This document shows positions 18,188 through 26,490 of a stretch of DNA of 64,000 nt, one piece after another. Each line of letters starts with the position of its first letter. Within the stretch, counting starts at the first letter, position 1. The notes under the pieces are model-generated. The model was not told where the DNA came from, did not search any database, and was given only the letters and a program-made list of their open reading frames with translations. The position numbers were made by a program, and so were the translations under genes. Source of the DNA: Bacteroidota bacterium. Lineage in GTDB: Bacteria; Bacteroidota; Bacteroidia; UBA7662; CANHCV01. The stretch lies in contig CANMVY010000007.1 in the NCBI GenBank assembly GCA_947501265.1, positions 41,416 through 105,415 of the forward strand, written 5' to 3'.

Positions 18188-18195
18188 CGAACTTA
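18188..18195 (-). promoter_or_regulatory. near-consensus -7 box TAAGTTCG, 4 nt before pyrE ATG
   Basis: It differs from TAnnTTTG at one base (TTCG for TTTG) but keeps the 4-nt spacing (catt) to the ATG at 18183 seen at the exact boxes elsewhere. Confidence 0.35.
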
Positions 18196-18201
18196 CTAAA
18201 A

Positions 18202-18816
18202 ATGAGGGAAATTAAAGTTTACTTGCAACACACGTTGCTCTCAATTTATCCACTAACTACGTTGGAAATTCCATCTGGCGTAGAAGTTTCAAATTTCAAT
18301 CCCGCCAAATTCAAAAATAAGGTGGTGGAATGGATGGCGCGAACAGCCCGTTCCCAAGTGGTTATGATCCATACCGATCCCTCTGAAGTGCTCTTGGAAT
18401 TGGAAAAATTGTTGTTGTTGATTCCCGCCGCTGGCGGATTGGTCGAAAATGGAAATGGTGCATTGTTGTTGATGAAACGCCGTGGATTTTGGGATCTCCC
18501 CAAAGGAAAAATCGACGATGGAGAAACGATCGAAGAAGCCGCCGTTCGAGAAGTACGAGAAGAAACGGGTTTACAGGCGGTTCAGTTGGGACCCTTTATC
18601 ATTACCACGTTTCATGCGTATTTCTTAAAAAATCAAGCTTGCCTTAAGCCCTCCCATTGGTATTGGATGAAGGTGGAAGGAGTTCCTGCCGTCCATCCTC
18701 AATGGGAAGAAGACATCACAGAAATCATTTGGATTACTAAGGATGAAGTGGATGATTACCTTCCCATGTCACTTCCAACCATTCGCGATTTGTTGCTTAT
18801 TTGGAAGGAAGCGTAA
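18202..18816 (+). CDS. Nudix hydrolase with N-terminal extension
   Basis: A 204-aa Nudix-fold pyrophosphohydrolase. The full Nudix box GX5EX7REVXEEXGL occupies residues 102-124 (GKIDDGETIEEAAVREVREE). About 75 residues precede the Nudix core and show no known motif; they contain a hydrophobic patch near 67-76. The substrate is not determined by sequence. I chose the ATG at 18202 because earlier non-ATG starts would overlap pyrE. Its 3' end overlaps the convergent coaD by 20 bp. Confidence 0.88.
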   Translation: MREIKVYLQHTLLSIYPLTTLEIPSGVEVSNFNPAKFKNKVVEWMARTARSQVVMIHTDPSEVLLELEKLLLLIPAAGGLVENGNGALLLMKRRGFWDLPKGKIDDGETIEEAAVREVREETGLQAVQLGPFIITTFHAYFLKNQACLKPSHWYWMKVEGVPAVHPQWEEDITEIIWITKDEVDDYLPMSLPTIRDLLLIWKEA

Positions 18817-19258
18817 ACTGAGGTGGAAGTAAGTCCGAACAATCACGACCGTGCTTCAATAAATCGCGAACCACACTGGACGAAATATGACTCAAATGAG
18901 GTTGGGTTAATAGGAAATACGTATCGATGCCCGAAATTTGGAAATTCATTTGAGCAATGCTCTGCTCGTAGTTGAAATCGGTCCCGTTGCGAAGTCCGCG
19001 CAACAAAAAATTCGCCCCACGACTCTTCGCAAAATCTACGGTTAATCCGCTGTATTCGGAAACCGTTACTTTTGGGAAGGAGGAAAATACCTGTTTTAGT
19101 TGAAGAAGTCGATCCTCCTTGGAAAAATAAGTTTGTTTGGAAGAATTCGCGCCCAACGCAACAATCACTTCATCGAACAGCGCACTGGCGCGTTCTACCA
19201 TGTCGTAATGTCCCCGAGTAATGGGATCAAACGAACCTGCAAAAACTACTTTATTCAT
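18797..19258 (-). CDS. coaD: phosphopantetheine adenylyltransferase
   Basis: A 153-aa nucleotidyltransferase that adenylates 4'-phosphopantetheine in CoA synthesis. The N terminus has FAGSFDPITRGHYDMVERA with the T/HxGH-type motif, followed by ANSSKQTYF, and LLRGLRNGTDFNYEQ and ISSSVVRDLLKHG complete the family pattern. The start overlaps the rsmD stop as ATGA. DUF3822-rsmD-coaD is a conserved Bacteroidota gene order. Confidence 0.96.
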   Translation of the reverse strand: MNKVVFAGSFDPITRGHYDMVERASALFDEVIVALGANSSKQTYFSKEDRLLQLKQVFSSFPKVTVSEYSGLTVDFAKSRGANFLLRGLRNGTDFNYEQSIAQMNFQISGIDTYFLLTQPHLSHISSSVVRDLLKHGRDCSDLLPPQFTLPSK

Positions 19259-19770
19259 TTCGATTCAAAGATAGAGAAAACCGATTGTCCGTACACCCTT
19301 TCTTCCATCAAATGGGGGTGTCCTTCGAACGATAACCCGCTGCGGTGCTCCAGAATGAGAACAAGGCCGGGGCGGGAAATCAAATCAGGAATTTCTCGCA
19401 TTCGGGGATGGTCGTAAGGGGGGTCGGCAAAAACAAAATTGCAATTTTCTGGAAGATGAGAAAGAAAAGTGAACGCATCTTTTTGAACTACCTGGGCGGA
19501 AAGTTGAAGGTCTTGTGCAGCCTTTTTAATCCATTGTACTCCTCCTGGGTGTTTTTCTACGCAAGTCACTTGCGCTCCCCTTGATGCAAATTCCAAGCCC
19601 ATGTTTCCGGTTCCACTGAAGGCATCAACAGCTACCAAATCTTCCCAATCGAACCGTGCTTGGATCCAATTGCAAATCGCTTCCTTCGACAAATCGGTGG
19701 TGGGACGAACGGGAAGCCCTTTGGGCGGTTGCAATCGTCGGCCACCGGCGCTACCGCTAATAATTCTCAT
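19255..19770 (-). CDS. rsmD: 16S rRNA (guanine(966)-N(2))-methyltransferase family protein
   Basis: A 171-aa SAM-dependent methyltransferase. The start MRIISGSAGGRRL and RPTTDLSKEAICNWI match RsmD. The SAM site is VDAFSGTGNMGLEFASRGA, and the catalytic DPPY motif is in FADPPYDHP. It overlaps coaD and DUF3822 by 4 bp each, indicating coupling. Confidence 0.94.
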   Translation of the reverse strand: MRIISGSAGGRRLQPPKGLPVRPTTDLSKEAICNWIQARFDWEDLVAVDAFSGTGNMGLEFASRGAQVTCVEKHPGGVQWIKKAAQDLQLSAQVVQKDAFTFLSHLPENCNFVFADPPYDHPRMREIPDLISRPGLVLILEHRSGLSFEGHPHLMEERVYGQSVFSIFESK

Positions 19771-20534
19771 GAAGTCATCACGTTAAGCGCCGCCATGGAT
19801 TGAACAGAAGCATCCGGAAAAAAATGAGGGGCTTGCAAGCGCAAGCCACCGAAGGGGAGAATACGTTGAACATACCGCTGCAGTAATTTCCATACTTCGG
19901 CATCTTCGGTAATTTCTCCTAGGGCATGAATTTGGGCTTCTTGGTTGTTGATCCCCAACGATTGAAAAACATTCAACACGTGGTAAAGCACATCCGTGCT
20001 TCCATGGAATGAAAAGGTATTGGCTAGCAGTAATTTTTGATCTTTCCCAACCCAAAACTGAAACGACTTATTTCGCAAGATCATCCAAATAACAGGTTCT
20101 TCATTCAATTGCAAGTGCTGAAAAAAAGCTTTCATCCAAAAAATTGTCATGGGAATGACCTCTTCGCCCCTTAATCCAGAAGTTTCGTGAATCACTGAAA
20201 TTCCTTCTTCGGAAAGGGAATGAACTTTGGGAAATGCTTGATTGGAAAATCCGAGTTGTTGGGTAAGCTGATGGGCGTTGATGTTGGAAAGTAGGGCAGA
20301 AGGAGCCAAGGTAAAGTGAAACGGCTCGGCAATTTGCACCGCATCATCGTTCCAACCGGCCACTTGGGGAGTATGCTGCCGGTATTCCAATTCATCGTCG
20401 AACAATTCCACCACGTCCATCTCCTGGGTGAGCCGATTCACCCACACCAAACCGAACAAGCTGCCCCAGTGGATAAACCGCGCTTGGTGTTCGGTGGAGT
20501 TGACGATGATTTGTCGAGGGTTGAAAGATTGCAT
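19767..20534 (-). CDS. DUF3822 family protein
   Basis: A 255-aa cytosolic protein matching the DUF3822 family found upstream of rsmD and coaD in Bacteroidota. It has no signal peptide or membrane segment. Recognisable blocks are PSALLSNINAHQLTQQLGF, SFSFHGSTDVLYH-like (here NTFSFHGSTDVLYHVLNVF) and GEITEDAEVWKLLQRYV. The arrangement of strands suggests an ASKHA-like fold, but that is speculative and no catalytic motif stands out. It shares a divergent promoter core with the thioesterase at 20557. Confidence 0.8.
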   Translation of the reverse strand: MQSFNPRQIIVNSTEHQARFIHWGSLFGLVWVNRLTQEMDVVELFDDELEYRQHTPQVAGWNDDAVQIAEPFHFTLAPSALLSNINAHQLTQQLGFSNQAFPKVHSLSEEGISVIHETSGLRGEEVIPMTIFWMKAFFQHLQLNEEPVIWMILRNKSFQFWVGKDQKLLLANTFSFHGSTDVLYHVLNVFQSLGINNQEAQIHALGEITEDAEVWKLLQRYVQRILPFGGLRLQAPHFFPDASVQSMAALNVMTS

Positions 20535-20538
20535 GCTT

Positions 20539-20546
20539 CAAAGTTA
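20539..20546 (-). promoter_or_regulatory. -7 box TAACTTTG, 4 nt before ATG of DUF3822 gene
   Basis: Exact TAnnTTTG on the minus strand, then aagc and the ATG at 20534. Its TA is shared with the opposite-strand box at 20545-20552. Confidence 0.55.
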
Positions 20547-20552
20547 CCTTTG
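20545..20552 (+). promoter_or_regulatory. -7 box TACCTTTG, 4 nt before ATG of PaaI-like thioesterase
   Basis: Exact TAnnTTTG, then caaa and the ATG at 20557. A TTG at 20521-20523 lies 21 nt upstream, matching a -33 element. Confidence 0.6.
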
Positions 20553-20556
20553 CAAA

Positions 20557-20964
20557 ATGGATTTAGAAACTCGAATTCGAGAGAAATTAAAAGGACAGCG
20601 GTTCATGCACCACATCGGTTTTGAAATTACAAAAATTGAAGAGGGGCGCGTTGAAGGAGAAATGCAACTTCATGAGCATACAAAACAACAATTGGACTTT
20701 CTTCACGGGGGGGTTACGTTAACGGTTTCAGATATCGTGATGGGATTTGCCGCTCTTACAAAAACTCCCGAACCCCACAAAGTGGTTACCGCTGAACTAA
20801 AATTATCTTTTTTAAATCCTGGAATTGGTGATCGAATTAGAGCAGTAGGAATAACTTTGAAATCAGGTTCAAAATTGCACTTTTGCGAGGCCGAAGTGTA
20901 TGTCTATCACCAAGGGAAAGAAACACTTATCGCAAAATCATCTTCTACCATGGCAATCATTTAA
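20557..20964 (+). CDS. PaaI-like hotdog thioesterase
   Basis: A 135-aa single-hotdog protein of the PaaI/YbgC-type thioesterase group. The motif HEHTKQQLDFLHGGVTLTVS carries the HGG seen in PaaI-type active sites. The ATG at 20557 fits the promoter 4 nt upstream; reading further upstream would cross the promoter. It is followed 9 nt later by the CarH-type regulator, so the three plus-strand genes may be one operon. The substrate is unknown. Confidence 0.87.
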   Translation: MDLETRIREKLKGQRFMHHIGFEITKIEEGRVEGEMQLHEHTKQQLDFLHGGVTLTVSDIVMGFAALTKTPEPHKVVTAELKLSFLNPGIGDRIRAVGITLKSGSKLHFCEAEVYVYHQGKETLIAKSSSTMAII

Positions 20965-20973
20965 AACTTTTTT

Positions 20974-21894
20974 TTGAAACCGTTGTTGAGGGATAGAGAA
21001 AACGATAGAGCTTTGGAGCGATTTACAATTAAAGACATTGAAGTATTAACGGACATTAAGGCCCATACTTTGCGTATTTGGGAACAGCGATACGATATTA
21101 TTCGACCCAAACGCACCGATACCAATATTCGCTACTACGACGCTGAAGATTTAAAACTCCTGTTGAACATTTCTGTTCTCAATCAACATGGCGTAAAAAT
21201 TTCTTCCATTGCCGAAATGTCCAAGCAAGATATCGGACGAAAAGTAGCAGCGATTACCTTAAACAATTTTGATTCTGATCACCAAATTAAAGCCATGGTT
21301 TACACCATGTTGGATTTGAATGAAGATCAGTTTGAAAAAATTGTGATGACGAACATTCTTCAAAAGGGATTCGAATCCTGCATGATTGATGTGATTTTTC
21401 CGTTCATGTCAAACGTTGGTATTCTCTGGCTTTCAGGTTCCATCACCCCAGCCCACGAACATTTCATTTCGAACATCATTCGCCAAAAACTAATTGTTGC
21501 CATCGACGGACAAGTTCGTCACAAAAACGAGTGGGGCAAGAAATTTGTGTTGTACCTTCCTGAGAACGAATACCACGAGTTGGGTTTATTGTTTTCTTCC
21601 TATTTGATCAAAGCTCGCGGCCATCATGTGGTTTACTTAGGTCAAAGTGTACCGATCCTGGATTTGCCGGTTATCGAAAAAGAGTATCAACCCGATTATT
21701 TTTTCACAGCGGTTACAACCAGTTTCCCCAAAGGTACAGTTCAAGATTACGTGAATGAGGTTCAGAAATTGGTTCCCAATGTTCCATTTCTATTCTCTGG
21801 CCGTGAAGTTCTTCATAAAAATCCAGAACTTCCAGCAGGTTCTAAATTGATCAAAGATTTCAATCAATTGGTTGAAATGTTCAAAAATCTATGA
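20974..21894 (+). CDS. CarH-type MerR regulator with cobalamin-binding photosensory domain
   Basis: A 306-aa regulator. Residues 16-85 are a MerR winged helix (FTIKDIEVLTDIKAHTLRIW). Residues 100-180 are a helical cap and 188-306 a Rossmann B12-binding domain. The adenosylcobalamin photoreceptor motif is complete: Trp152-x9-Glu162-His163 in the cap, and Glu199-x-His201-x2-Gly204, where His201 would be the lower cobalt ligand. CarH proteins of this type bind DNA as tetramers in the dark and fall apart in light, releasing carotenoid genes. The start must be a TTG (20974, or 20983/20986), because no ATG precedes the HTH. It overlaps crtZ by 4 bp. Confidence 0.88.
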   Translation: MKPLLRDRENDRALERFTIKDIEVLTDIKAHTLRIWEQRYDIIRPKRTDTNIRYYDAEDLKLLLNISVLNQHGVKISSIAEMSKQDIGRKVAAITLNNFDSDHQIKAMVYTMLDLNEDQFEKIVMTNILQKGFESCMIDVIFPFMSNVGILWLSGSITPAHEHFISNIIRQKLIVAIDGQVRHKNEWGKKFVLYLPENEYHELGLLFSSYLIKARGHHVVYLGQSVPILDLPVIEKEYQPDYFFTAVTTSFPKGTVQDYVNEVQKLVPNVPFLFSGREVLHKNPELPAGSKLIKDFNQLVEMFKNL

Positions 21895-22343
21895 TGTCAA
21901 TCATTTGGTTTTTATTGGGTTTCGTTGGAATGGAATTGGCTTCCATTTTTATCCACCAGTACTTATTTCACGGACCATTGTGGTTCATTCACAAAACACA
22001 CCACCGTCCGAACTCCGGGTTTTTCGAGTTGAACGATTTGTTTAGTTTGATTTTCGGAGGTTCTTCGGTTTACTTGATAGTTACGGGTGCTTCTGAGATG
22101 ACTCCATCCTTCTTCATTGGATTGGGGATTGCTCTCTACGGTTGGTTATATTTTATCTTGCACGATATCGCCGTTCACCGAAGAATAAAAAACAAGATTT
22201 TTTTCAAAAACAAGTACCTCAATTGGGTACAAAGAGCCCATTGGGAACACCACAAAACCCAAGAAAAAGATGGGAGCGTAAGTTTTGGGTTGTTTTGGAT
22301 ACCTGTACATTTGTGGAAAAAATACATGGTTGAAAAACGGTGA
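21891..22343 (+). CDS. crtZ: beta-carotene hydroxylase (fatty acid hydroxylase superfamily)
   Basis: A 150-aa membrane di-iron hydroxylase that adds 3-OH groups to beta-ionone rings (beta-carotene to zeaxanthin). The histidine clusters are intact: H22-x4-H27, H34-x2-HH38, H91-x4-H96 and H117-x2-HH121. About four hydrophobic segments are present. It is coupled to the CarH-type gene by an ATGA overlap. crtB, crtI and crtY are not in the window. Confidence 0.92.
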   Translation: MMSIIWFLLGFVGMELASIFIHQYLFHGPLWFIHKTHHRPNSGFFELNDLFSLIFGGSSVYLIVTGASEMTPSFFIGLGIALYGWLYFILHDIAVHRRIKNKIFFKNKYLNWVQRAHWEHHKTQEKDGSVSFGLFWIPVHLWKKYMVEKR

Positions 22344-22365
22344 ATCCAATTTCTTCTTTTGGAAG

Positions 22366-22373
22366 TAATTTTG
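22366..22373 (+). promoter_or_regulatory. -7 box TAATTTTG, 3 nt before ATG of Asp-box protein
   Basis: Exact TAnnTTTG, then ggc and the ATG at 22377. It implies that the secreted protein is transcribed separately from crtZ. Confidence 0.5.
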
Positions 22374-22376
22374 GGC

Positions 22377-23894
22377 ATGCCATTTCGATTTTCCCTCGCA
22401 TTCTTTTTTGTTTTTTTTGTAGCTCAAATTGAAGCTCAGGTAAAAAATGTACTGATTTCCAGCGATTTCAATCCCAATGAGGTGAGCATTGCGATCAGTC
22501 AGAAACACCCCAATGTTCAAGTCGCAGCATCCAATCTCAACAACCTTTATATTTCTTCCGATTCTGGCAGAACGTGGACCCAAACCCAAATCAGTTGTCC
22601 TTATGGCATTTGGGGTGATCCCATTTTGGTGAGTGATGCGAACGGAATTTTCTATTATTTCCATCTCACCAACCCCAGCGAAGGAACCTGGATCGATCGG
22701 TTGGTTTGCCAACGTTCCATGGATGGTGGAAAAACATGGACATCCGGAGTAGCATTTGGGTTGAATGGAAAGAAAAAACAAGACAAAGAAGGCGTTGCGG
22801 TTCATCCTAAAACAGGGGAATTGTTCGTCACCTGGACCCAATTCGATGCATACGGATCGAAAAATCCATTGGATTCTTCGGTGATCCTTTTTTCTAAATC
22901 GGCAGACCGTGGAGAAAACTGGTCAACCCCGAAGCGAATTAGCTTTTTTGCGGGAGACTGCTTGGACAGTTCGAATACGGTAGAAGGGGCAATTCCGGCC
23001 CTTGGCGAAAACAATGAAGTTTTTGTGAGTTGGAGTGGGCCGAAAGGGATCGTTTTTCAAAAGTCGATGGATGGAGGAAATTCGTGGTTACCCATGGAGA
23101 AAGTGGTTGTTCCCGGTCATTCTTGGACGTTCGATGTGCCTGGGATTTACCGATGCAATGGTCTACCGCAAACGGTTTATTCCCGTAATCAAAAGAAAAT
23201 TTCGATTTTGTACACCGATCAGTCCAAAGGGAAATGGGATACCGATGTTTGGTTGGTTTCTTCCATCGATGCTGGTGAAACTTGGAACAAACCGATCCGC
23301 ATCAATCAAGATGCTCCTGGCAAACATCAGTTTTTTTCCTGGGGAGCTTTGGATGAAACCACTGGAAAACTTTGGGTGATTTATTACGATCGACGAAACT
23401 ATACGAATGCATTAACCGATGTGTTTCTTGCTTCAAGTACCAACGGGGAAACGTTTGTAGAACAGAAAATAAGCCAGCAACCTTTCCTGCCGACCGATAA
23501 GGTTTTTTTTGGTGATTATTCGTCTGTGGCTGTTCATGGAAGCATGGTACGTCCGATGTGGACTCGCTTGGACCAAGGAGCGCTTTCGGTTTGGACGGCA
23601 TTGGTGGAAGATACGCTATCTCCCGTGGTGGTTCAGCAAAATGGGGAAGTTATGGATGCCAGCGCTTCGGCTTACGTTTCATTTAAATTGAAAAAATCAG
23701 CGTTGGTACAATTGAAATTGGTAGATATGAATGGTGTAACGAAGGCCGAGGTTTGGGTGAATGAAATGAAATCTTCCGGCAAATACATTGTTCCCATCGA
23801 CAAAAAAGCCCTCCGAATTTCGGAAGGCTTGTATTATTACGTTTTAGACATCGAAGGGTTTCCTTCGAAAAAGAAGCTGATTACGGTTCGTTAA
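22377..23894 (+). CDS. secreted Asp-box (BNR) beta-propeller protein with T9SS-like tail
   Basis: A 505-aa exported protein with a signal peptide (MPFRFSLAFFFVFFVAQIEAQ). It has five Asp boxes (SxDxGxTW type: SSDSGRTW, SMDGGKTW, SADRGENW, SMDGGNSW, SIDAGETW), so the body is a sialidase-like propeller. I see no FRIP motif or other sign of a working neuraminidase, so an enzymatic call is not justified. The last 75 residues (VSFKLKKSALVQLKLVDMNG ... SEGLYYYVLD ... KKLITVR) match the pattern of type A T9SS sorting domains, which suggests export by the type IX system and surface attachment. It ends in a 4-bp overlap with the convergent gene. Confidence 0.82.
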   Translation: MPFRFSLAFFFVFFVAQIEAQVKNVLISSDFNPNEVSIAISQKHPNVQVAASNLNNLYISSDSGRTWTQTQISCPYGIWGDPILVSDANGIFYYFHLTNPSEGTWIDRLVCQRSMDGGKTWTSGVAFGLNGKKKQDKEGVAVHPKTGELFVTWTQFDAYGSKNPLDSSVILFSKSADRGENWSTPKRISFFAGDCLDSSNTVEGAIPALGENNEVFVSWSGPKGIVFQKSMDGGNSWLPMEKVVVPGHSWTFDVPGIYRCNGLPQTVYSRNQKKISILYTDQSKGKWDTDVWLVSSIDAGETWNKPIRINQDAPGKHQFFSWGALDETTGKLWVIYYDRRNYTNALTDVFLASSTNGETFVEQKISQQPFLPTDKVFFGDYSSVAVHGSMVRPMWTRLDQGALSVWTALVEDTLSPVVVQQNGEVMDASASAYVSFKLKKSALVQLKLVDMNGVTKAEVWVNEMKSSGKYIVPIDKKALRISEGLYYYVLDIEGFPSKKKLITVR

Positions 23895-24616
23895 TTGTTT
23901 CCTCCAATTTGAATGCTCCACATCCATTTTGGAATTTCCACCAAGTTGGGCGCATTTTTGAAATAATCGGTCACGCGGTAAGAAAAAGTTAACGCCAATA
24001 AATTGTTCCCAACGCGAACCATGGGGCCATATTCCATCGGATTGATGTAATCCAATTTGTTCAACGTTTGAATTTCTTCTCGAACCCCATTGATGCGGGG
24101 ATTGTAACGGTATTCGTTGGTTAACCGCCCTGTTCGAAAAACATTGGCATATCCTCCAAAATCACAAAAAACGCGCGATTTGCTTTCTTTGGAATTTAGA
24201 AAAATACGGTCCATTAATCGCAATCCCAAGGCCGAAACATTTAAAGTTTGTCGATGAAATTGCGGGTTGTTGACTGGGAAAAGTGATTTTCCAACATCGT
24301 ATTGAGATGATTGATTTACTAAATAGGCACCCAAAACCAAAGAAGAAGCATCGCACCATTTTCGATACACTTCTAAACCAATGTTGAATCCAATTCCTTG
24401 ATTATTGATTCCACTGGCATGATCTTTGGTCCCGTAAAACGAAGAAAAATCAATGATGCTTGTGGCATCCCATTTTCCTTTTTTCTTTGTTCCGTCGTTG
24501 GTGCTTGGCGCCAAAGTGCTGTCGTTTCCTTCTAAAATTCTACTGATGAGTTCCTGCCCTCTGGATTGAGAAAGTGCCATCAGAAATGCTCCTGTGAAAA
24601 GAAGTTTTTTAATCAT
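23891..24616 (-). CDS. exported protein, probable outer-membrane barrel
   Basis: A 241-aa protein with a signal peptide (MIKKLLFTGAFLMALSQSRGQ) and a short low-complexity stretch (NDSTLAPSTNDGTKKKG). Strands such as GIGFNIGLEVYRKW, VRVGNNLLALTFSYRVTDYF and WSIQIGG then suggest a barrel. The family is not recognised. It overlaps the upstream protease gene by 4 bp (ATGA), so they are cotranscribed. The short distance to the Asp-box gene on the other strand leaves no room for a terminator. Confidence 0.65.
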   Translation of the reverse strand: MIKKLLFTGAFLMALSQSRGQELISRILEGNDSTLAPSTNDGTKKKGKWDATSIIDFSSFYGTKDHASGINNQGIGFNIGLEVYRKWCDASSLVLGAYLVNQSSQYDVGKSLFPVNNPQFHRQTLNVSALGLRLMDRIFLNSKESKSRVFCDFGGYANVFRTGRLTNEYRYNPRINGVREEIQTLNKLDYINPMEYGPMVRVGNNLLALTFSYRVTDYFKNAPNLVEIPKWMWSIQIGGNN

Positions 24617-26439
24617 GGTTTGGTTTTTAGTTGAATGGTTTGATTCCAGTAATGAATGCGTAAGACATTTTTTTTATTTCGCGGGTTGTACCACGTTATG
24701 GGGTTTTTGCTCACCGGGACGAAGGTTTTGTATTCTATCAATTGACCCTTTTCGTTTTCGATGGAATAAAAAACCATGCGCGGCCAACGAATGAAATATT
24801 GTTTTGGCAATTGATTCAACATTTTTTTTGAATCAAAATACTGATTAAACATTCCTATCATGCTTGGTTGGGAGTCGTATTGAATGGAATCAGTGGTGGT
24901 TACCAACCCCATTGCCGATTCGGCTGAATCGATGGCTATTTCCATTTCCTTGACTGCCGAATCAACGGCTACCAACGTTTCGTTCGAAATGGCAATAACG
25001 GAATCGGATGATGGTTCTGCTATCATCACCTCATCATCTTTGGGTTGAATTTTTTCATAAGCACGCACATAACCGGGGAACAAAGTGTCGAGCTGAAGTT
25101 CCCAATACGTTCCTGCGGTATCGACGTGAAAGGATTGCGTTTTCGATTTTATTTCCATTCCCAAGGCGATATCCGCTTGGGGAACGCCGAAGCCGTGGTG
25201 GTAATCGAAATAGGGTTGTAGGTCGCTCGCGTTTTCGATGGCGTGCAATAGTTGCATGTTGCTCCACTCTGGATGTTTCTGCCACAAACATGCTGCAAAA
25301 CCAGCCACCAACGGTGTGGCAAATGAAGTGCCATCGGAAGGCACGTAGTGTCCGCCGGGTTTGGCTGCCAACGTTGTTCCATAAGCACAAACATTCGGCT
25401 TCAATCGACCATCGGCTGTTGGTCCATAGCTGCTGAACGAACTGTGAATTCCGGTTTTGGGGTCAATTCCGCCAACGGTAAGCACGCTATCGGCATCGCC
25501 GGGAGCTGCGATGTAGTGCCATTTGCTTTCAGCTTCGTTTCCGGCTGCGGTAACTACCAAAATTCCTTTTCGGGCCGCCATCGTGGCTGTTCTTGAAATG
25601 AAGGTTGTTTTTCCGTCCATCATCCACGGTTCGTACCGCTGCGTGGTGTAACCCAATGAACTGGAAATGATATCGGCTCCTTGTTGATGGGCCCATTCCA
25701 GCATAGCCAACCAATTTTTTTCCTCCTCAAATCGCTCCTTCCGATTTTCTGTTTTCGCCAATAAAAATTCTGCGTCTTGGGCCAATCCTAACCATTGTTC
25801 TCCTTTACGCCCGGCGATGTTCGACAAAACGGCGGTTCCATGGTTGTGCCCATAATAAACATCTTTCTTTCCGCCGGCAAAATCTTTGATCCCTTTAATC
25901 TGTTTATTTTCAAAGAGATGTTTAAATGCCGGATGAACATCTACATCGGTAAATCCCACATCGGCAACACAAATCAAAAGCCCTTTTCCGGTTAATCCGT
26001 TTTTGCGAAAAACATCGGCATTCATGCGTTCTAGCTGACATTGAGCCAACAATAAATCTTCCTTGGAATTTCGATCTGAAGTGGAACTGATGACTTCTTG
26101 GTATTGATAATGATCTCGATCGATGGATTTGATAAAAGAAAAGGATTGAACTGCACTCCAAGAATCATCCGAACCTTCCGCTAAAACCGCATTCAGCCAA
26201 CGTGATTCGAATTTGACGATGAGCCCTGCTGATTCCAGTTGGTTTTTGTGCAAAGAACTAACAGGAAAATCGGTAGAGTCGTTCAACGAAGGTGCATATT
26301 TTTTCAATGCTTTTGCTGAGAAATAGGTTTGAGGATGAAAGGTGCTGCCCGATTTATCTTTCAAATAAATCCATCCTTTGGTGGTGGAAAATCCTTGAAA
26401 CGAAATGGAGAGAAGAAGAGAAAAAACAATTGTTCGCAT
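24613..26439 (-). CDS. secreted subtilisin-like serine protease (S8)
   Basis: A 608-aa exported peptidase. The signal peptide (MRTIVFSLLLSISFQGFS) and a prodomain of about 130 residues precede the S8 domain. The catalytic residues are Asp160 (VADVGF), His200 (HNHGTAV) and Ser372 (DGTSFATPLVAG), with oxyanion Asn301 (AAGNE). Bacteroidota S8 enzymes often have this D-x-GF form in place of D-S/T-G. A C-terminal region of about 170 residues carries a Ser/Asp/Glu-rich stretch and no known domain. The following barrel-type gene is coupled to it and could be a partner, but that is only inference. Confidence 0.93.
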   Translation of the reverse strand: MRTIVFSLLLSISFQGFSTTKGWIYLKDKSGSTFHPQTYFSAKALKKYAPSLNDSTDFPVSSLHKNQLESAGLIVKFESRWLNAVLAEGSDDSWSAVQSFSFIKSIDRDHYQYQEVISSTSDRNSKEDLLLAQCQLERMNADVFRKNGLTGKGLLICVADVGFTDVDVHPAFKHLFENKQIKGIKDFAGGKKDVYYGHNHGTAVLSNIAGRKGEQWLGLAQDAEFLLAKTENRKERFEEEKNWLAMLEWAHQQGADIISSSLGYTTQRYEPWMMDGKTTFISRTATMAARKGILVVTAAGNEAESKWHYIAAPGDADSVLTVGGIDPKTGIHSSFSSYGPTADGRLKPNVCAYGTTLAAKPGGHYVPSDGTSFATPLVAGFAACLWQKHPEWSNMQLLHAIENASDLQPYFDYHHGFGVPQADIALGMEIKSKTQSFHVDTAGTYWELQLDTLFPGYVRAYEKIQPKDDEVMIAEPSSDSVIAISNETLVAVDSAVKEMEIAIDSAESAMGLVTTTDSIQYDSQPSMIGMFNQYFDSKKMLNQLPKQYFIRWPRMVFYSIENEKGQLIEYKTFVPVSKNPITWYNPRNKKNVLRIHYWNQTIQLKTKP

Positions 26440-26490
26440 CGGGATGCAAAATAATGCGGGATCCTTGATTTTCTTTGCAAAAAATTTCCC

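Noticed and set aside
22377..23894. Sialidase enzyme call
   Set aside because: Asp boxes are shared by many propellers; I see no FRIP motif or catalytic arginine triad context.
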